The translations under genes were made by a program, and so were the position numbers. From positions 630,976 to 694,975 of the forward strand of contig NW_015971542.1 in NCBI RefSeq assembly GCF_000182565.1: a stretch of DNA of 64,000 nt, written 5' to 3'. The stretch comes from Spizellomyces punctatus DAOM BR117. Its lineage: Eukaryota > Chytridiomycota > Chytridiomycetes > Spizellomycetales > Spizellomycetaceae. The notes below the pieces were generated by a model, which saw only the letters and a list, made by a program, of their open reading frames with translations, was not told where the DNA came from and made no database searches. Below are positions 24,289-36,000 of this stretch, piece by piece. Position 1 is the first letter of the stretch. Every line of letters begins with the position of its first letter.

Positions 24289-24638
24289 CTTGTGCAAATC
24301 CTCAAAGGTGGGAAGGTCCCAGAGCCTCCAACAGCACTGCCTTTCATCGGTGCCATCGTATTGCGGCACAGTCATGCGTTGTAATCTAACCTGTTTGAGG
24401 ATGTGGAGCGCGCGGCGATAGGGCGTCGCCGTTGACCACCCCTTTTGTTTTTCCCTTGGCGAGATATGTTCTTTTTCCTAAAACTCACATTTACACTGGG
24501 TTTTGCCATCATGAACAGTAACTAAGGACGACAACGACGAGCGACTTTCCGTTTCTTCTTTCTACAGAACGCTTCGCTTCTCTGCTCCGTCGGATAACTG
24601 TTAAGGCTGGCGTGCCTTGGTCATTGTGAAAGGCCGGC
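24289..24638. other. Divergent promoter region, PDI / PPxY membrane protein
   Basis: About 350 bp between diverging start codons, containing pyrimidine-rich tracts (about 24430-24480 and 24550-24580). No open frame or repeat of note. Confidence 0.5.
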
Positions 24639-25196
24639 ATGTCAGATAATCATCCTCCTTCGGACGGCCCTTCCGGCCAAGGCTGGGGTCCGGGTACAGA
24701 AACGAGTCAGCACATTATTGTGATACTGGGGATTACCGTTCCCGCGGTATTTTTCACACTTCTTCTATGCTTTTTCTTCACGAGATATGCCGTCCGCAAA
24801 AGACGGGCGCATGCAATGAGCTTCATACAGTCTATGAGCGATCGTATGGATGAACGTCTGGGCGGGACGATGGTACAAGCGGATCGATCTGCGCTGAGGC
24901 CTGGAGGATTTACAGTCGCTGGTACGATTGGATATAATGGACGAAGGCGGCAGAATTCAGTGACGGGCCCGCCCATGCTGGAGAATGATTGGGATCTAGA
25001 GTCTCAAGAAGCTGGAGTCCATGCGCAGAGCGATGAGACAGAGGAGGAAGGGGAAGAGAGCGACGTCGAGCACGAGAATTTACCGAAATACGAACCTGAC
25101 CGCCGGTCCAGTCATCCATTGGCGCCTCTTGACGTCCCTGCAGCACCGTCTCCAGCGCGGCGAGTCAGCAGCCCACCGCCGGCATATCATCCATAG
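24639..25196 (+). CDS. Single-pass membrane protein with C-terminal PPxY motif
   Basis: An intronless 185-codon frame. A short polar N-terminus (about 25 residues, rich in Gly/Ser/Pro) precedes one membrane helix (HIIVILGITVPAVFFTLLLC, about residues 25-47) and a positive stop-transfer cluster (RYAVRKRRAH), which argues for N-out/C-in topology. The cytosolic part has an acidic run (SDETEEEGEESDVEHENLPK) and ends with PPPAYHP, a PPxY motif, plus the looser LPKYEP. PPxY peptides bind WW domains of Nedd4/Rsp5 ubiquitin ligases, so an adaptor role in membrane-protein ubiquitination is a reasonable guess from design. I recognise no family. The presence of motifs in the right order supports a real gene. 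Confidence 0.65.
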   Translation: MSDNHPPSDGPSGQGWGPGTETSQHIIVILGITVPAVFFTLLLCFFFTRYAVRKRRAHAMSFIQSMSDRMDERLGGTMVQADRSALRPGGFTVAGTIGYNGRRRQNSVTGPPMLENDWDLESQEAGVHAQSDETEEEGEESDVEHENLPKYEPDRRSSHPLAPLDVPAAPSPARRVSSPPPAYHP

Positions 25197-25534
25197 GGCG
25201 GCTGCTCTGAGAGCGATATATATATAATATTCTTTTGTACAAATAATGTTTTTGCTGTTATCCTGCGGCTTAGATAGTGCCCGAATTTTTGATACAGGTG
25301 GTTTGATATTTGATATTTGACGATGCTGCAGTATTGGGGATGGATATGTTGCAAATACGATTTTTTTTTCTCTTTTCACTGTCAGTTCTAGTTTGTATGT
25401 AGATTGTAGATGCCATGAAAGCTTGCTCTACGGTCACATGATCCATGGACTGGGATGGTGGGCCGCGGTCATAGTCGAGGTGCTCTCTGCCAACGGCGTC
25501 CGGACGACCCGGTACGGCCGTTTTCGCTGCTAAA
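25197..25534. other. Intergenic region upstream of the F-box/WD gene
   Basis: About 340 bp with an AT-rich 3' flank (tatatata near 25215) and a poly-T run near 25363. No gene seen. Confidence 0.5.
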
Positions 25535-27617
25535 ATGACAATGAATCACCTTCCCCAGACGCCATACTCTCGTTCGAACTCGTTCTCCATTCAACCCCCG
25601 TCCCCAATAATACCTGTGACCTCCTCAACGTCCCCAACAACGCCATTTTCCGAAATTTCCGAATCCCGGTTCATTCGCGATCTCCGTTCAATAACGACAG
25701 ATTTTTCTAGCCCAGAGTCAGAAAGGATATCACGATTGCTGAATATATTAGATGCCAGAGCTGCCTGGATAACGGCTTCGGAAGCTTACCATAATCAGCG
25801 GGATGCGGCAGTACTGACTGCGGTCAATAGTCCGCTCACAAATGGACCTTGTATTGGCATGAGCATGGGCGGGCGGAGGACGTTGAAAATGCCAGGAAAG
25901 AGAATATGTTTATCAGTAAGTTAATCGAGTTTTACTTTCTGTACTGGAAAAGTGGAGTTTCGTACGTGTAACCGTTGCTATTTCGTAGAACCTACCGGAT
26001 GATATTCTTCTCACGATCAGTCGAAACCTGGATGCCCCTTCCCTTTGCTCCTTTGAAGCATGTTCTCGAAAGATCCACGCCCTCATTAAGCACTACTCCC
26101 AATCGCTATGGCGACACCTTACAGCACAATCTTGGGGCATACCAATGTCTCCATCCGACGCACGCCTATGCGGCTACTTTCTACCGGACAATCCTGACTG
26201 GAAAACAATATATGAAGAGAGACATAATTTGTATACAGGACAGTACAGATTTCGTATGGTTGCCGATTTGACAGAATTAGACTCGCGCCCTAGGCGGCAG
26301 AAGCTTGTGGAAGAGAAGAAAGATATCTATGCTCGGAAGAATAGGAGATATATATTGCATTGCGGTCAACCGACCACAGCTGGAAGGTGAGCATGGTTAA
26401 ACTGTCATTATCCAAATAATGCAAGCTAACCGTAATTATGCGTTCAATCTCCGACTTTGCGGCCCCTACTCCAGTGGTTATGCGGTCAATCTCCGACTTT
26501 GCGGCCCCTACATGTGTTGGATCTCGGGTCATAATCTGGCTGTCTGCAAAGTCGACGGGCATACCCCAACCTTTCTCGAGGGACATAACCTTCCGCTTGT
26601 CACGTTAACAACCAACCAGCGCAATCTTGTTGTCACCGGAGCAGAAGATAACACTATGCGCGTTTGGGATCTAGCAACCTTTGATTGCATCCATGTCATT
26701 GGCGGTGTGGATGTACTTGACTGCGCAATACATGAAAACATTCTCGTTAGCTACAATAATGATAATATTATTGACGTGTGGGATGTAAAGGCCAAGATTC
26801 GACTGACGAGGATCGATGTGAGGAAGTTTGAACATGTAGATCCGACTGTCCTTACCCGGGAGGTGAAGATTGCCGTGTGGGGAGACACTGTTGTGTGCGG
26901 ATTTGAGGTATAAAATGGCGGGTCAGGAGATGTGGTAGTGGAGGAAGGCTCTAACACTAAGATTTCAGAACACCGTATTCTTAGTTATATCGCGAATCGA
27001 CGGTACCCTGCGACACACATTGTCCGAACCCACACAACATCATCGGGAAGAATATGATTCCACACACTATCCGACCGTATTGGCAATGTATGACAATATC
27101 CTAGTTTCGCGAGGCGTGCGGTGTCATGAGGTAGGCATAGTGCTAGCCAGTCCAGTATTTGCATGCCACTAAACTAGCAGCTGTTTGTTTCCTAGATATG
27201 TGTGTGGGACCTTCATGCAGGGGTACTGCTATACCGTCTATCGGAGTCTCTGAGCTTCCAATCTACGGTTGGCTATCCAATACGGCCTAACGAAGTGATT
27301 ACAGATTTCACACTTGATGCCCGGGGATCTTTTTTGATGTGTACAGTAGAGAATGAAGGAGGGGATGTGTATTTACTCGCATGGGATTTCAGGAAAGCGC
27401 CGGGGACTCAGGAAGACACTGCAAACATGCCTGAAACAGTGACACGACGCATGAGGCGGAAGGAAAAGGAGAGAAGATTTGAAAAGAGAAGCTTGGAAAG
27501 CGTGGCTGGTGATATTCAGTTCGAGGTAAGACAACTGCACAAGGGTCGCGCAGTACGTTAGTTTGACCTCTAGCATCATTGTAGTACACGAATTTCTGGT
27601 TGTGCTATGAAATATGA
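25535..27617 (+). CDS. F-box protein with WD40-like repeats
   Basis: Six exons (25535-25915, 25989-26386, 26475-26907, 26969-27130, 27196-27525, 27585-27617) give about 578 residues. A Ser/Pro/Thr-rich N-terminus of 127 residues precedes an F-box beginning exactly at exon 2: NLPDDILLTISRNLDAPSLC, FEACSRKIHALIKHYSQSLW. WD-like blades follow (NLVVTGAEDNTMRVWDLATF, ILVSYNNDNIIDVWDVKAKI, NILVSRGVRCHE then ICVWDLHAG), and the last exons encode a basic helix (RRMRRKEKERRFEKRSLE). F-box/WD proteins present phosphorylated substrates to SCF ubiquitin ligases via Skp1. It is not Met30 or Cdc4, and I cannot name the orthologue. Exon 3 begins inside a 34-bp duplication whose other copy is in the preceding intron. 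Confidence 0.8.
26436..26511. repeat. 34-bp near-identical direct repeat straddling a 3' splice site
   Basis: Copy A 26436-26469 and copy B 26478-26511 differ by one base (ttatgcgTtcaatc versus ttatgcgGtcaatc) and are offset by 42 bp. The chosen acceptor ccag (ending 26474) lies between them, so A is intronic and B is coding (YAVNLRLCGPY). Confidence 0.95.
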
Positions 27618-27833
27618 TGCTGTTTGCATCTGTATATTCCTGTTAGACAGGGCTAAATAACTTGACAGTATATACAGCGACATGCCTTTTCCAACCGTTC
27701 TACATCCCCATTGTTATTCAATCCCCTGCCTACCACAATGGATGGGGCCGCTTGGCTAGGCAATCCAGTCGAACCCACCCTCAAGTACCTAATGTATCAT
27801 AGCCATGTACAGGAAGGTCGTCATCGTTCTCTT

Positions 27834-28859
27834 CTACGCTTTGTTGGTAACGTTCCTCAACACACTATCCCTGAGGATGGATATCACGTCCTTGGGTGAT
27901 GGGGCACCAAAAATGGCGGTACCAGCAACAATAACGTTCGCACCAGCGGAAGTGGCCTTGTCGATGGTATCAGGGCCCAGTCCACCATCGACTTCTATGT
28001 CCAGTTCTGGATATTTGCTACGGAGAATCCTGACCTTCTCCACGCAGTCTTCCATAAACTTTTGACCTCCAAAGCCAGGCTCTGACCATCCATTACATTA
28101 GGGCCCCGCACAAGTTGCTGCTAGATGATAATTTGTAGCGACGAAACGTACCGACAGTCATAATTAACACTTGGTCCAGCTTTTCTACTAGAGGGAATAC
28201 TACATCCACTTTCGTTTTTGGCTTCACAGCTAGACCGGCCTTCATTCCCGCTGCGTGGATCTTATCGATCAAACCAGAAGCGTCATCTACGGGCAGACCA
28301 TGGTAAAGAATCAGACTGTTTAATCTACAACAGTTCTGACCCATACTGACCGGTTGCCTCAATGTGGAAACAATAGAGTGAGGCGCCAGCTTTCGCAAAG
28401 TCATGGACCCACTTGGAAAGGCAGAGTGAGCAGAGCCAAACTGAATTCATAGTCTCTTACGGAGATACAACCTTTTCTGGGTTTGATACCATCAGATGAC
28501 AGTCTGTCGTCAGAAAGTTTACGGTCATTTAGCAACGTTTTGTCTGCAGTTCCACATGGAGTAGCTGTCTTTTGCCGACATTACCTAGGAAAGCATCCGT
28601 GTGCTTCCGAAGACTCTTGATAATTGGGGGTCCCATAGTCAAGTTTGGTACAAAATGACTATATTTTGCAAGCTGTTAGTAGAGCAGACGCATACCAGAT
28701 AAGGCAACCAGGCTGCTCTTAATGCCACTCCCTCACCCGTCCATGACGTCCATATGCAAATAGTCCGCACCATAGTCAATCATGCGCTTCGCTTCGGCGG
28801 CTAATTGCGCAAAGTCGCTGGACAGCATTGAGGGGGCGATTTTCGGTTGCGGTGCCATG
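27834..28859 (-). CDS. RPE1: Ribulose-phosphate 3-epimerase
   Basis: This enzyme of the oxidative pentose phosphate pathway interconverts ribulose 5-phosphate and xylulose 5-phosphate in the cytosol. The ATG at 28859 gives [41 protein letters not shown]; the His and Asp of H-x-D-V-M-D-G are metal and catalytic ligands. Later exons give [14 protein letters not shown], then LDQVLIMTV and [20 protein letters not shown] (the M-T-V-x-P-G-F-G-G-Q phosphate/metal loop). The end has [13 protein letters not shown], with the second catalytic Asp in V-D-G-G, and [14 protein letters not shown] is at 27834. At least four introns are needed; the exons between 28400 and 28750 are approximate. It shares a promoter of about 200 bp with the divergent threonyl-tRNA synthetase gene. 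Confidence 0.94.
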
Positions 28860-29062
28860 GTTCAAACGACAATGAAATCAATAAACAGGTTTGCCAGTGG
28901 AAATGAGAAATGCCCAAATTGCATGATGAGAGAATTGCCTGCTGTGAGATGAGGTTGGAAGCCATGGTAACAAGAATGGCACAGCACGACAAAACGCGGT
29001 CAGCAATCTTCCCCACGCCTGCTGGTAGCTGTTTCCCACTTGCAATTTGCCTTTTGTACAAA

Positions 29063-31793
29063 ATGGCGAGCAACGGCGTTGGGGAAGTTTCGCAGAAAAT
29101 GAAGGACCTTGCTGTAAAGGCTGCGAATCCAAAGAAACAAAAAGGGGGCGATGCTGCCTCGCTTGAGGTGAGTACGCCGCCATGGACACTGCCTGTCGGC
29201 AGCGACGAGCGCTGAACGTTAGGCTGATCACCGTACCTTCCAACCCGCAAGATCACCCCACCACCGGAGTACATCCAGTGGCGTATCGACATGTTTGAAA
29301 GGTTGAAGAAGGAATACGATGAAAAAGTCTCAAGTAATTGGAGAAATGCATGGTTGTCGTCCAACAAATAGCTGAATACTTATATCCATTTCTGTACGCC
29401 CAGAAATGCCGCGTGAAAACATCAAAATCACCTTGCCCGACGGGAAAGAGATCTCAGGAACGTCGTGGGAAACGTCGCCATTGGATATTGCCAAGTCAAT
29501 CAGCAAATCTTTATCAGAAAAGGTTGTGATTGCAAAGGTTGACGGGCAATTGTGGGATTTACCCAGACCGTTGGAGCAATCATGTCAATTGCAACTTCTG
29601 ACCTTTGACGATGATGAAGGTAGGGTATGAGTTTTGGTTTTGCTTTCAGTAACGCCTGATGTTTACACGTGCTGCGGTGAACAGGACAGAAAGTCTACTG
29701 GCACTCATCTGCTCACGTGCTGGGGGAAGCTTGCGAACTTCACTACGGATGCCATCTCTGCCTGGGTCCTCCTATTGAGCAAGGCTTCTACTATGAGATG
29801 GGCATGGACGGGTATGTTTGGCTCGGTTGGAGTTTTATACTTGCCTCTATTGACGAACATTCAACGGGTTTCCAGAGCTGTGAATGCTGCTGATTACCCC
29901 GCGTTGGAAACCTTAGCCAAAAAGGCAATTAATGAAAAGCAGCCTTTCGAGCGGCTGGTGGTAGAGAAGGAAACTTTACTCGAAATGTTTAAGCACAACA
30001 AGTACAAGCAGCACTTTATCAAAGACAAAGTCCCAGATGGCACTTCGACCACCGTCTATAGATGCGGCCCATTGATCGATCTTTGCGTCGGACCGCATAT
30101 CCCGCACACGGGGCGTATCAAGGCTTTTGCCGTCACTAAGGTAGAGAATAAACGCGTAATTTACCATCCTCGACAGCAGTGAACTCACCTCCCAAGTATT
30201 CAGAACTCGGCGTCTTATTTCCTGGCCGATGCGAAGAATGATTCTCTCCAGCGTGTTTACGGTATCTCATTCCCGGACAACAAGCAAATGAAAGAGTACA
30301 AGGAATTCATGGAAGAAGCGGCGAAGCGGGATCACCGTAAGATTGGCCAGGTAGATGATATACGATATTTGAACATAAAGGGTTTGGCGTCTCACTTACG
30401 CACTTTTTTCTCACGGTTTTAGGAGCAAGAACTTTTCTTCTTTGACGACCTTAGCCCAGGAAGTTGCTTCTTTCTCCCAGCTGGTGCCAAAATCTACAAC
30501 AAACTCATGGAACTTCAAAAGGTGAGGAACTTACAAAGAGATTAGATCAGCTCTGTCGCTAATATTGACCTTTGGAAAGGGCGAATACCGAAGACGTGGA
30601 TTCCAAGAAGTCATCACCCCGAATATGTACAATACGAAACTATGGGAAACTAGTGGTCACTGGGCGAACTACTCGGTAAAATAGCTCCACTACTTCACAT
30701 ATATTGACTCCGTTCTCATCTCATATGCTTTGTAGGAGGACATGTTCGTTCTTGATGTCGAGAAGGAGAAATGGGCTTTGAAGCCAATGAACTGCCCAGG
30801 GCACTGCGTGATGTTCAAGCACCGAGAGCGATCTTACCGTGAGCTACCATTGCGTTTGGCCGACTTTGGTGTGCTGCACAGAAACGAAGCATCGGGAGCT
30901 CTGTCGGGATTAACTCGTGTCCGACGATTCCAGCAGGATGATGCTCACATTTTCTGTACAATAAGCCAGGTAGAACTGCTAGGTCAATTCGGAAGTGGAT
31001 AATGTTTTGGTGCTCATGCTTCCTCTATCAGCTTGGAGACGAAATCGACGGTTGCCTAGAGTTTCTGCAACACATTTATGGTATTTTTAACTTTGAGTTC
31101 TACTTGAAGCTTTCCACCCGCCCGGAGAAGTATCTGGGAGATGTTGAAACCTGGGACAAGGCGGAGAAAATCTTGGAGGAGGCTCTCGTTAAGTTTGGTA
31201 AAAAGTGGGAGTTAAATCCGGGAGATGGTGCGTTCTACGGTCCCAAGATTGATATCGTCATGACGGACGCGCTTCGTCGAAAGCATCAATGCGCTACGTT
31301 GCAGCTCGACTTCCAACTTCCTCAACGTTTTGAACTGCAGTACCGCTCTAAAGACATGACATATGAGCGGCCTGTGATGATCCACCGTGCTATCCTGGGT
31401 TCCGTTGAGAGATTCATTGCCATTTTGACCGAGAATTTCGCTGGCAAGTGGCCGTTCTGGCTGTCACCAAAGCAGGTGATGGTCATTCCTGTCGCTCCAA
31501 AGTATAATGATTACGCGGCCGAAGTAGCACAGCTGCTGCATGTGAAGGGATTAAATGCGGAGGCAGATCTAAGTGAATTCACTCTTAAGAAGAAGATTGT
31601 TCGGGCGGATCTAATGGCCCGGTATAACTTCATCTTTGTTGTCGGTGAGGAAGAACAGGCTGCGCGGACTGTAAACTGCCGTAATCGGGACGATCGTGAG
31701 CTCGGAGGGAAAGGGCAGGTGGTGCCTTTGGATGAAGTGATTCCTAAGCTCCTAGCACTAGAGGAAAGCAAGTCGCTAAACCAGATCATCTAG
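29063..31793 (+). CDS. THS1: Threonyl-tRNA synthetase, cytosolic type
   Basis: This class II synthetase charges tRNA-Thr. Starting at ATG 29063 ([20 protein letters not shown]), the first exons are 29063-29167, 29252-29333 and 29404-29619; others follow. Domain order: N-terminal extension ([20 protein letters not shown]); TGS domain ([33 protein letters not shown]); editing domain with [16 protein letters not shown] and [20 protein letters not shown]; catalytic core with motif 1 region [19 protein letters not shown], motif 2 [33 protein letters not shown] and motif 3 [14 protein letters not shown]; anticodon-binding domain to LNQII. The editing-site Cys and His residues are present. No mitochondrial presequence is evident at this start, though the gene may have another. 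Spacing to the RPE gene is about 200 bp. Confidence 0.96.
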
Positions 31794-32018
31794 ACCAATG
31801 CAGCGATGGAATTCGATACATTGTGATGATATTTGAAGATAGTTTTGATTGTTTACATAGAAAAGAAAGAGTACGCGTACTACTGGTCCGCCGTTGTTCA
31901 ATCGCCTTCGATCTCCGTTTACTTTTCGCGGGCGTTGTGCCATTATTTACATGACCGACCGATATTTACAAAGTAAGAGGACTTGTGACGCCGTCGGTAT
32001 TAGCTACCAGCCCCATCA

Positions 32019-32763
32019 TCATCTGTTACAAGCGATTTCTGTCGAGCCAGGAAATCTCTTGTATCTCTGATTTCCCTTAGTATTTCCGCTTTTTTTCGCC
32101 AGACACATGGAAGATGCTGTCAGCTGATGTCTACTAAAGATTCGATCGATCGCTATCCTACCAGCTTCGTCCACCGCTTCCTGAAGTTCTATCGTTGCCG
32201 CTTTACTCTCTTCGTTTAAATCCCGCAATCGCGCGTTCTAAAAGGGACGCCAATGAAAGTCAGTTTACAAGGACACTGTGACGCGATCTACAAACGCTAA
32301 CCTGGTCGTCTTGGGTCATATTAATCGCGGGTAGATTATCGATGAGGTAGTCCATAGCCTTAACTGAGAGAATCATATCTTTTGCAGTTTCCTGGATAAA
32401 GGCTAATTGACGCTAAGAGTCAGAAAAGGTTAACAGCGCCAGCTCATAACGTTTCAACCTGTCTTATTTTGTTGGCTGCTGCGGAGTTGTTCCTCTGCGT
32501 GCGATACTCGGTTAAGACACCGCAATCAATATCAAAAACAACAAGATTGCATTGCATGTACCTGAAAGGAAGGTTACTGGAGTGTTGAGATCTACAGCAA
32601 CTGGCGGTGTCTCGAATTGCAACCTCCCCAGCGCCTTAGCAAAGTCTTGAACTGTCTACAATATACAAGTTTCGCCGTCAGTAAGAACGCACAAGCTCTC
32701 TCTGAACTGTCACAGACATAGTACCTTGTCTAGGAGCTCCTGTAGTTGTGATACCCGATCCAT
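32019..32763 (-). CDS. MED21: Mediator complex subunit 21 (MED21/Srb7)
   Basis: MED21 is a small coiled-coil subunit of the Mediator middle module that pairs with MED7 and links regulators to RNA polymerase II. ATG 32763 gives MDRVSQLQELLDK, then after an intron TVQDFAKALGRLQFETPPVA. Later exons encode FIQETAKDMILSVKAMDYLI and DNLPAI, matching the family's (A)RTAKDIDVLIDSLP signature, then NARLRDLNEESKAATIELQE and AVDEAGRIAIDRI, which fits the family's closing LEEEN.EAA..LEDVV pattern. At least four introns are needed. The C-terminal end is uncertain: reading straight on gives a tail to a stop at 32019, but a short intron could end it earlier. It is divergent from the STRIP gene (about 265 bp). 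Confidence 0.82.
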
Positions 32764-33029
32764 CTTGGCGGTGTTTGGCAACTCTAGCAAACCAATGGCG
32801 ATCACGTCAGATGAGGAGATTGGAACCGGATAACATTTACCTTATAATGCATTCAATCCAAACAACACCGATCAGCTTGAAGCTTACATGACCTTGTCAC
32901 TTTCTCTTACCGCCGACACCATCTTGAACGAGATCGCTTATTTACAGGCCCTTCCAGCCGCACACACATCACAATCTCCATTATTTGTGAAGGAAAGGTT
33001 CATTTACGCTGGCTCTCGTACGCCCTTCT

Positions 33030-36000
33030 ATGATCGTGGAGCGCAAGCCCCTTAGTCTTCCTCCACCGGTCGTCTTTGCTCCTAGGCCAATTCACACGAC
33101 ACTACAGAATGCTCACAGTGTAGTTCCCCCACCACTTCCACCCACTCCTCCGCCGCCTCCATTTGATCCCTCAGCTCCGCTCCCTTCCTTAAATGATATA
33201 AAGCAGGGCGAGCATGCCGCGTCGCCCGCCGATGCCACAGAAGGGTTGACCGAGGATACGCAGCTGTTAAATGGAACGTCGACTTCAACGTTAACTGATA
33301 CATCTGATTTGAAATCACGACTTTTACGGGCCAGAGAGAATTCGTTGAGAAAGATGCATGGTGGCGAACCACCAAGGAAGGTAATGTGGTGAATTTGTTT
33401 ATGCTCTGCTGCGGTCCTTGGTTTTCAGACATAAGGCTTCGAATCTACTTCAAACGAGAATCCTTGTGTTAAATAGCGTTTGATGACGGTTTTAGCCGCC
33501 GCAGTACGATTTTATATATGCCGATCATGATTCTATCGAAAATGAAATCAATGAATTCTACAATTATCAAGACAAAGCACACATCCTGGAAGGGAAAGTC
33601 CTTTTTCATTCGGATTTTGCTAGTGGTATGGGAAAATGGTGTGCCTGCTTCTCAAGAACTGTCTGTAGCAGCCGCTTATTACGTTCGCGTTCTATCAGAG
33701 TGGGCATCCGCAAGCGCCAAAGTCCGACGCGACTACATATCATTACTGCTCGAAAGACTCGAGCTCAGAGACCCGGAAGAGCGCTATACGGCCGCGAAGA
33801 AGCTTCTTTACATTGCCCAAGGTACGGGAGTGGATGTGTGAGAAAATGATCTGGCTTCGCATTAACCACCACACGTAGGTGTTTTTGCTGAAACATCAGG
33901 GCAAGAAGAACAGCTGCGCAATATCAGAGAGTACAATAAGCTGCTTTTTGAACTGGGTGCCTTAGAATATTACTTTGGAGCTGTGAAAGTGGTCTCGAAT
34001 ACGCTTGATGTAATCTCGCGAGTAACCGACCCACAAGTGACAGCAGCTGAAAGACAAGTCGCCATGGACCTAGCAAACGGAGAGACCTCTGTGTACCTTA
34101 GTCTTCTGTGCCTCATGGTTGAGGTGAATGCAAAAGATCCGAGATTGGCTAATGAACTCAGTACGTATGGCGGTAGTAATGTATAACATCGGACCCAAAC
34201 TTATCGACATGATCACGTATCGTGTAGTGGATGTGAATCCAACAATGGCTGGGTATCTTTTTAGCTTGGTTGCCCAATTGGCGGAGGGTAACCGCAAGCA
34301 TTATCCCGTCAAAAAGGTATGATATGTTGGGTTGTGGAACGACCAGGGTCGATCATTACTGAACATTTCTTGCTCCAGCTCTTGTTATTGTTGTGGAAAG
34401 TGCTGCTTTGTTCGGTTGGGGACACGAAACGTTTGAAGGACTTGAAGAACGCTTCACGGGCAATAGAAGGCCTACCCCGCTCACCATCAGACAGTAGGTA
34501 TCGTGTGAGAGGCTTTCTTTTGTACTTCATGAATATGCTCACCATAAACAGATGTTTTTCTAAAGTCAACGCCCCAGGATTACCACAATTACCATCTTAT
34601 CACCGCAACCAGATACCCCACATATGTCACACCCAGCGTAGAGTCAATATCTCCAGCGGGAGTGCGATTGGCGGAGCCTCTACCCACTAGTATTCGACGA
34701 CAATTGCAGCAGCCACCCCTAATTCAGCCCTTTACCGATGCAAATGAACTTCTTCCACGTGCTTTTCAGGAAAGCGTTGAGCTATATCGCAAGCATAACT
34801 ACATCAGCCTATCTTCTGTACAAATTGCCAAAGAGAAAGCTCGTATGGAAAGGGAAGATCTCAGAAAGCAGAGGGATGATGATGACACAGGAAATCCGGA
34901 TATAATGGATGGAATGGAAGACGACTCGATAAGTCATCTTGGCAGCGAGCGTAAACGGGACGTACAAGCAATGCGACCTGGGGTTAGGGGCGGGGGAAAG
35001 AGAGCTAGGAAAGAAGATTCTGCAGGACTCAAACGGGTTGAATTGCTATACGTGAGTATGCCTATTTTTTGGATACAGTTCAAAGCCGTGGCTCATCTCA
35101 TGGTTTCTTGATATCAGCGTCATATCTTACCAAATATGGGGACGTACATTGGAATGCTTATTCGCCTCCTCTATTACGTTAATCTCGGTAATATAGTAAA
35201 CTCTTCCGGAGCACCTGGGAAGCAAGAGGGCGAAGGAACCAATATCAACGGAACTGGTAAAGACACGAATCCCTCGCTACCTTCGCCCGATGCGGGTAAA
35301 AGCTCTTGGACTACGGACATCCCGCTCTCGCAAATGACGATAGAGCAGAAACAGGAGTATTTTGACCGTGTGGATCTTAACCGGCATAAGGAAGTGGTTA
35401 CAAAGGCCGTGTCTGCAATTTTGTTATTGTTGCTGAAAGCTGCCAAGTGTCACCGTAAGTGTGCCAATGAGTGAACCCGACGTACCCAAGTGTTGTTTTG
35501 ACCACAGTCTATCTACAGACGCCCTCAAATTTGAATACATCGCACAGCTTTTGGTCGATAATAACTGTGCCATTTTGATCCTCAAGATGCTCAGTACATG
35601 GTTGCAGAATCCTCCCGCGCCCTCACCAACGCACTCAGACCATGATGCAAGTGGATGGCCTGATGCGCCAAGTTCTGGATCGAGGGCCCAGCAACCCCCA
35701 TATGGAATGGCTTCAGGCTGGCTGTCAGCTAGAGATGAACCGGCGGAATTGAAGTAAGCACGACCTTCAAATTTATATAGCTGATAGCGGTTGAACTTAC
35801 ACATTCGGTGCGTCAGTTTTTTCCATTTCTGCCAAGCAAACAAGGAGATCGACAGGGCCACTTCCGCGGACGTAGATGCCATGGATGTGTCGAGCGATGG
35901 TCAATTGAGCGCCGCCTCCACTGCACAGAATGGCATAGATTCTTCGGACAGCACCCACAACTTATCAACGTCAAACTCTCGTAGAGCATCAGTTTCTACG

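Noticed and set aside
32091-32140. A 28-nt intron at the end of MED21 giving a shorter tail
   Set aside because: Far shorter than any other intron here, and the alternative frame stops almost at once, so I left the straight reading while marking the end uncertain.
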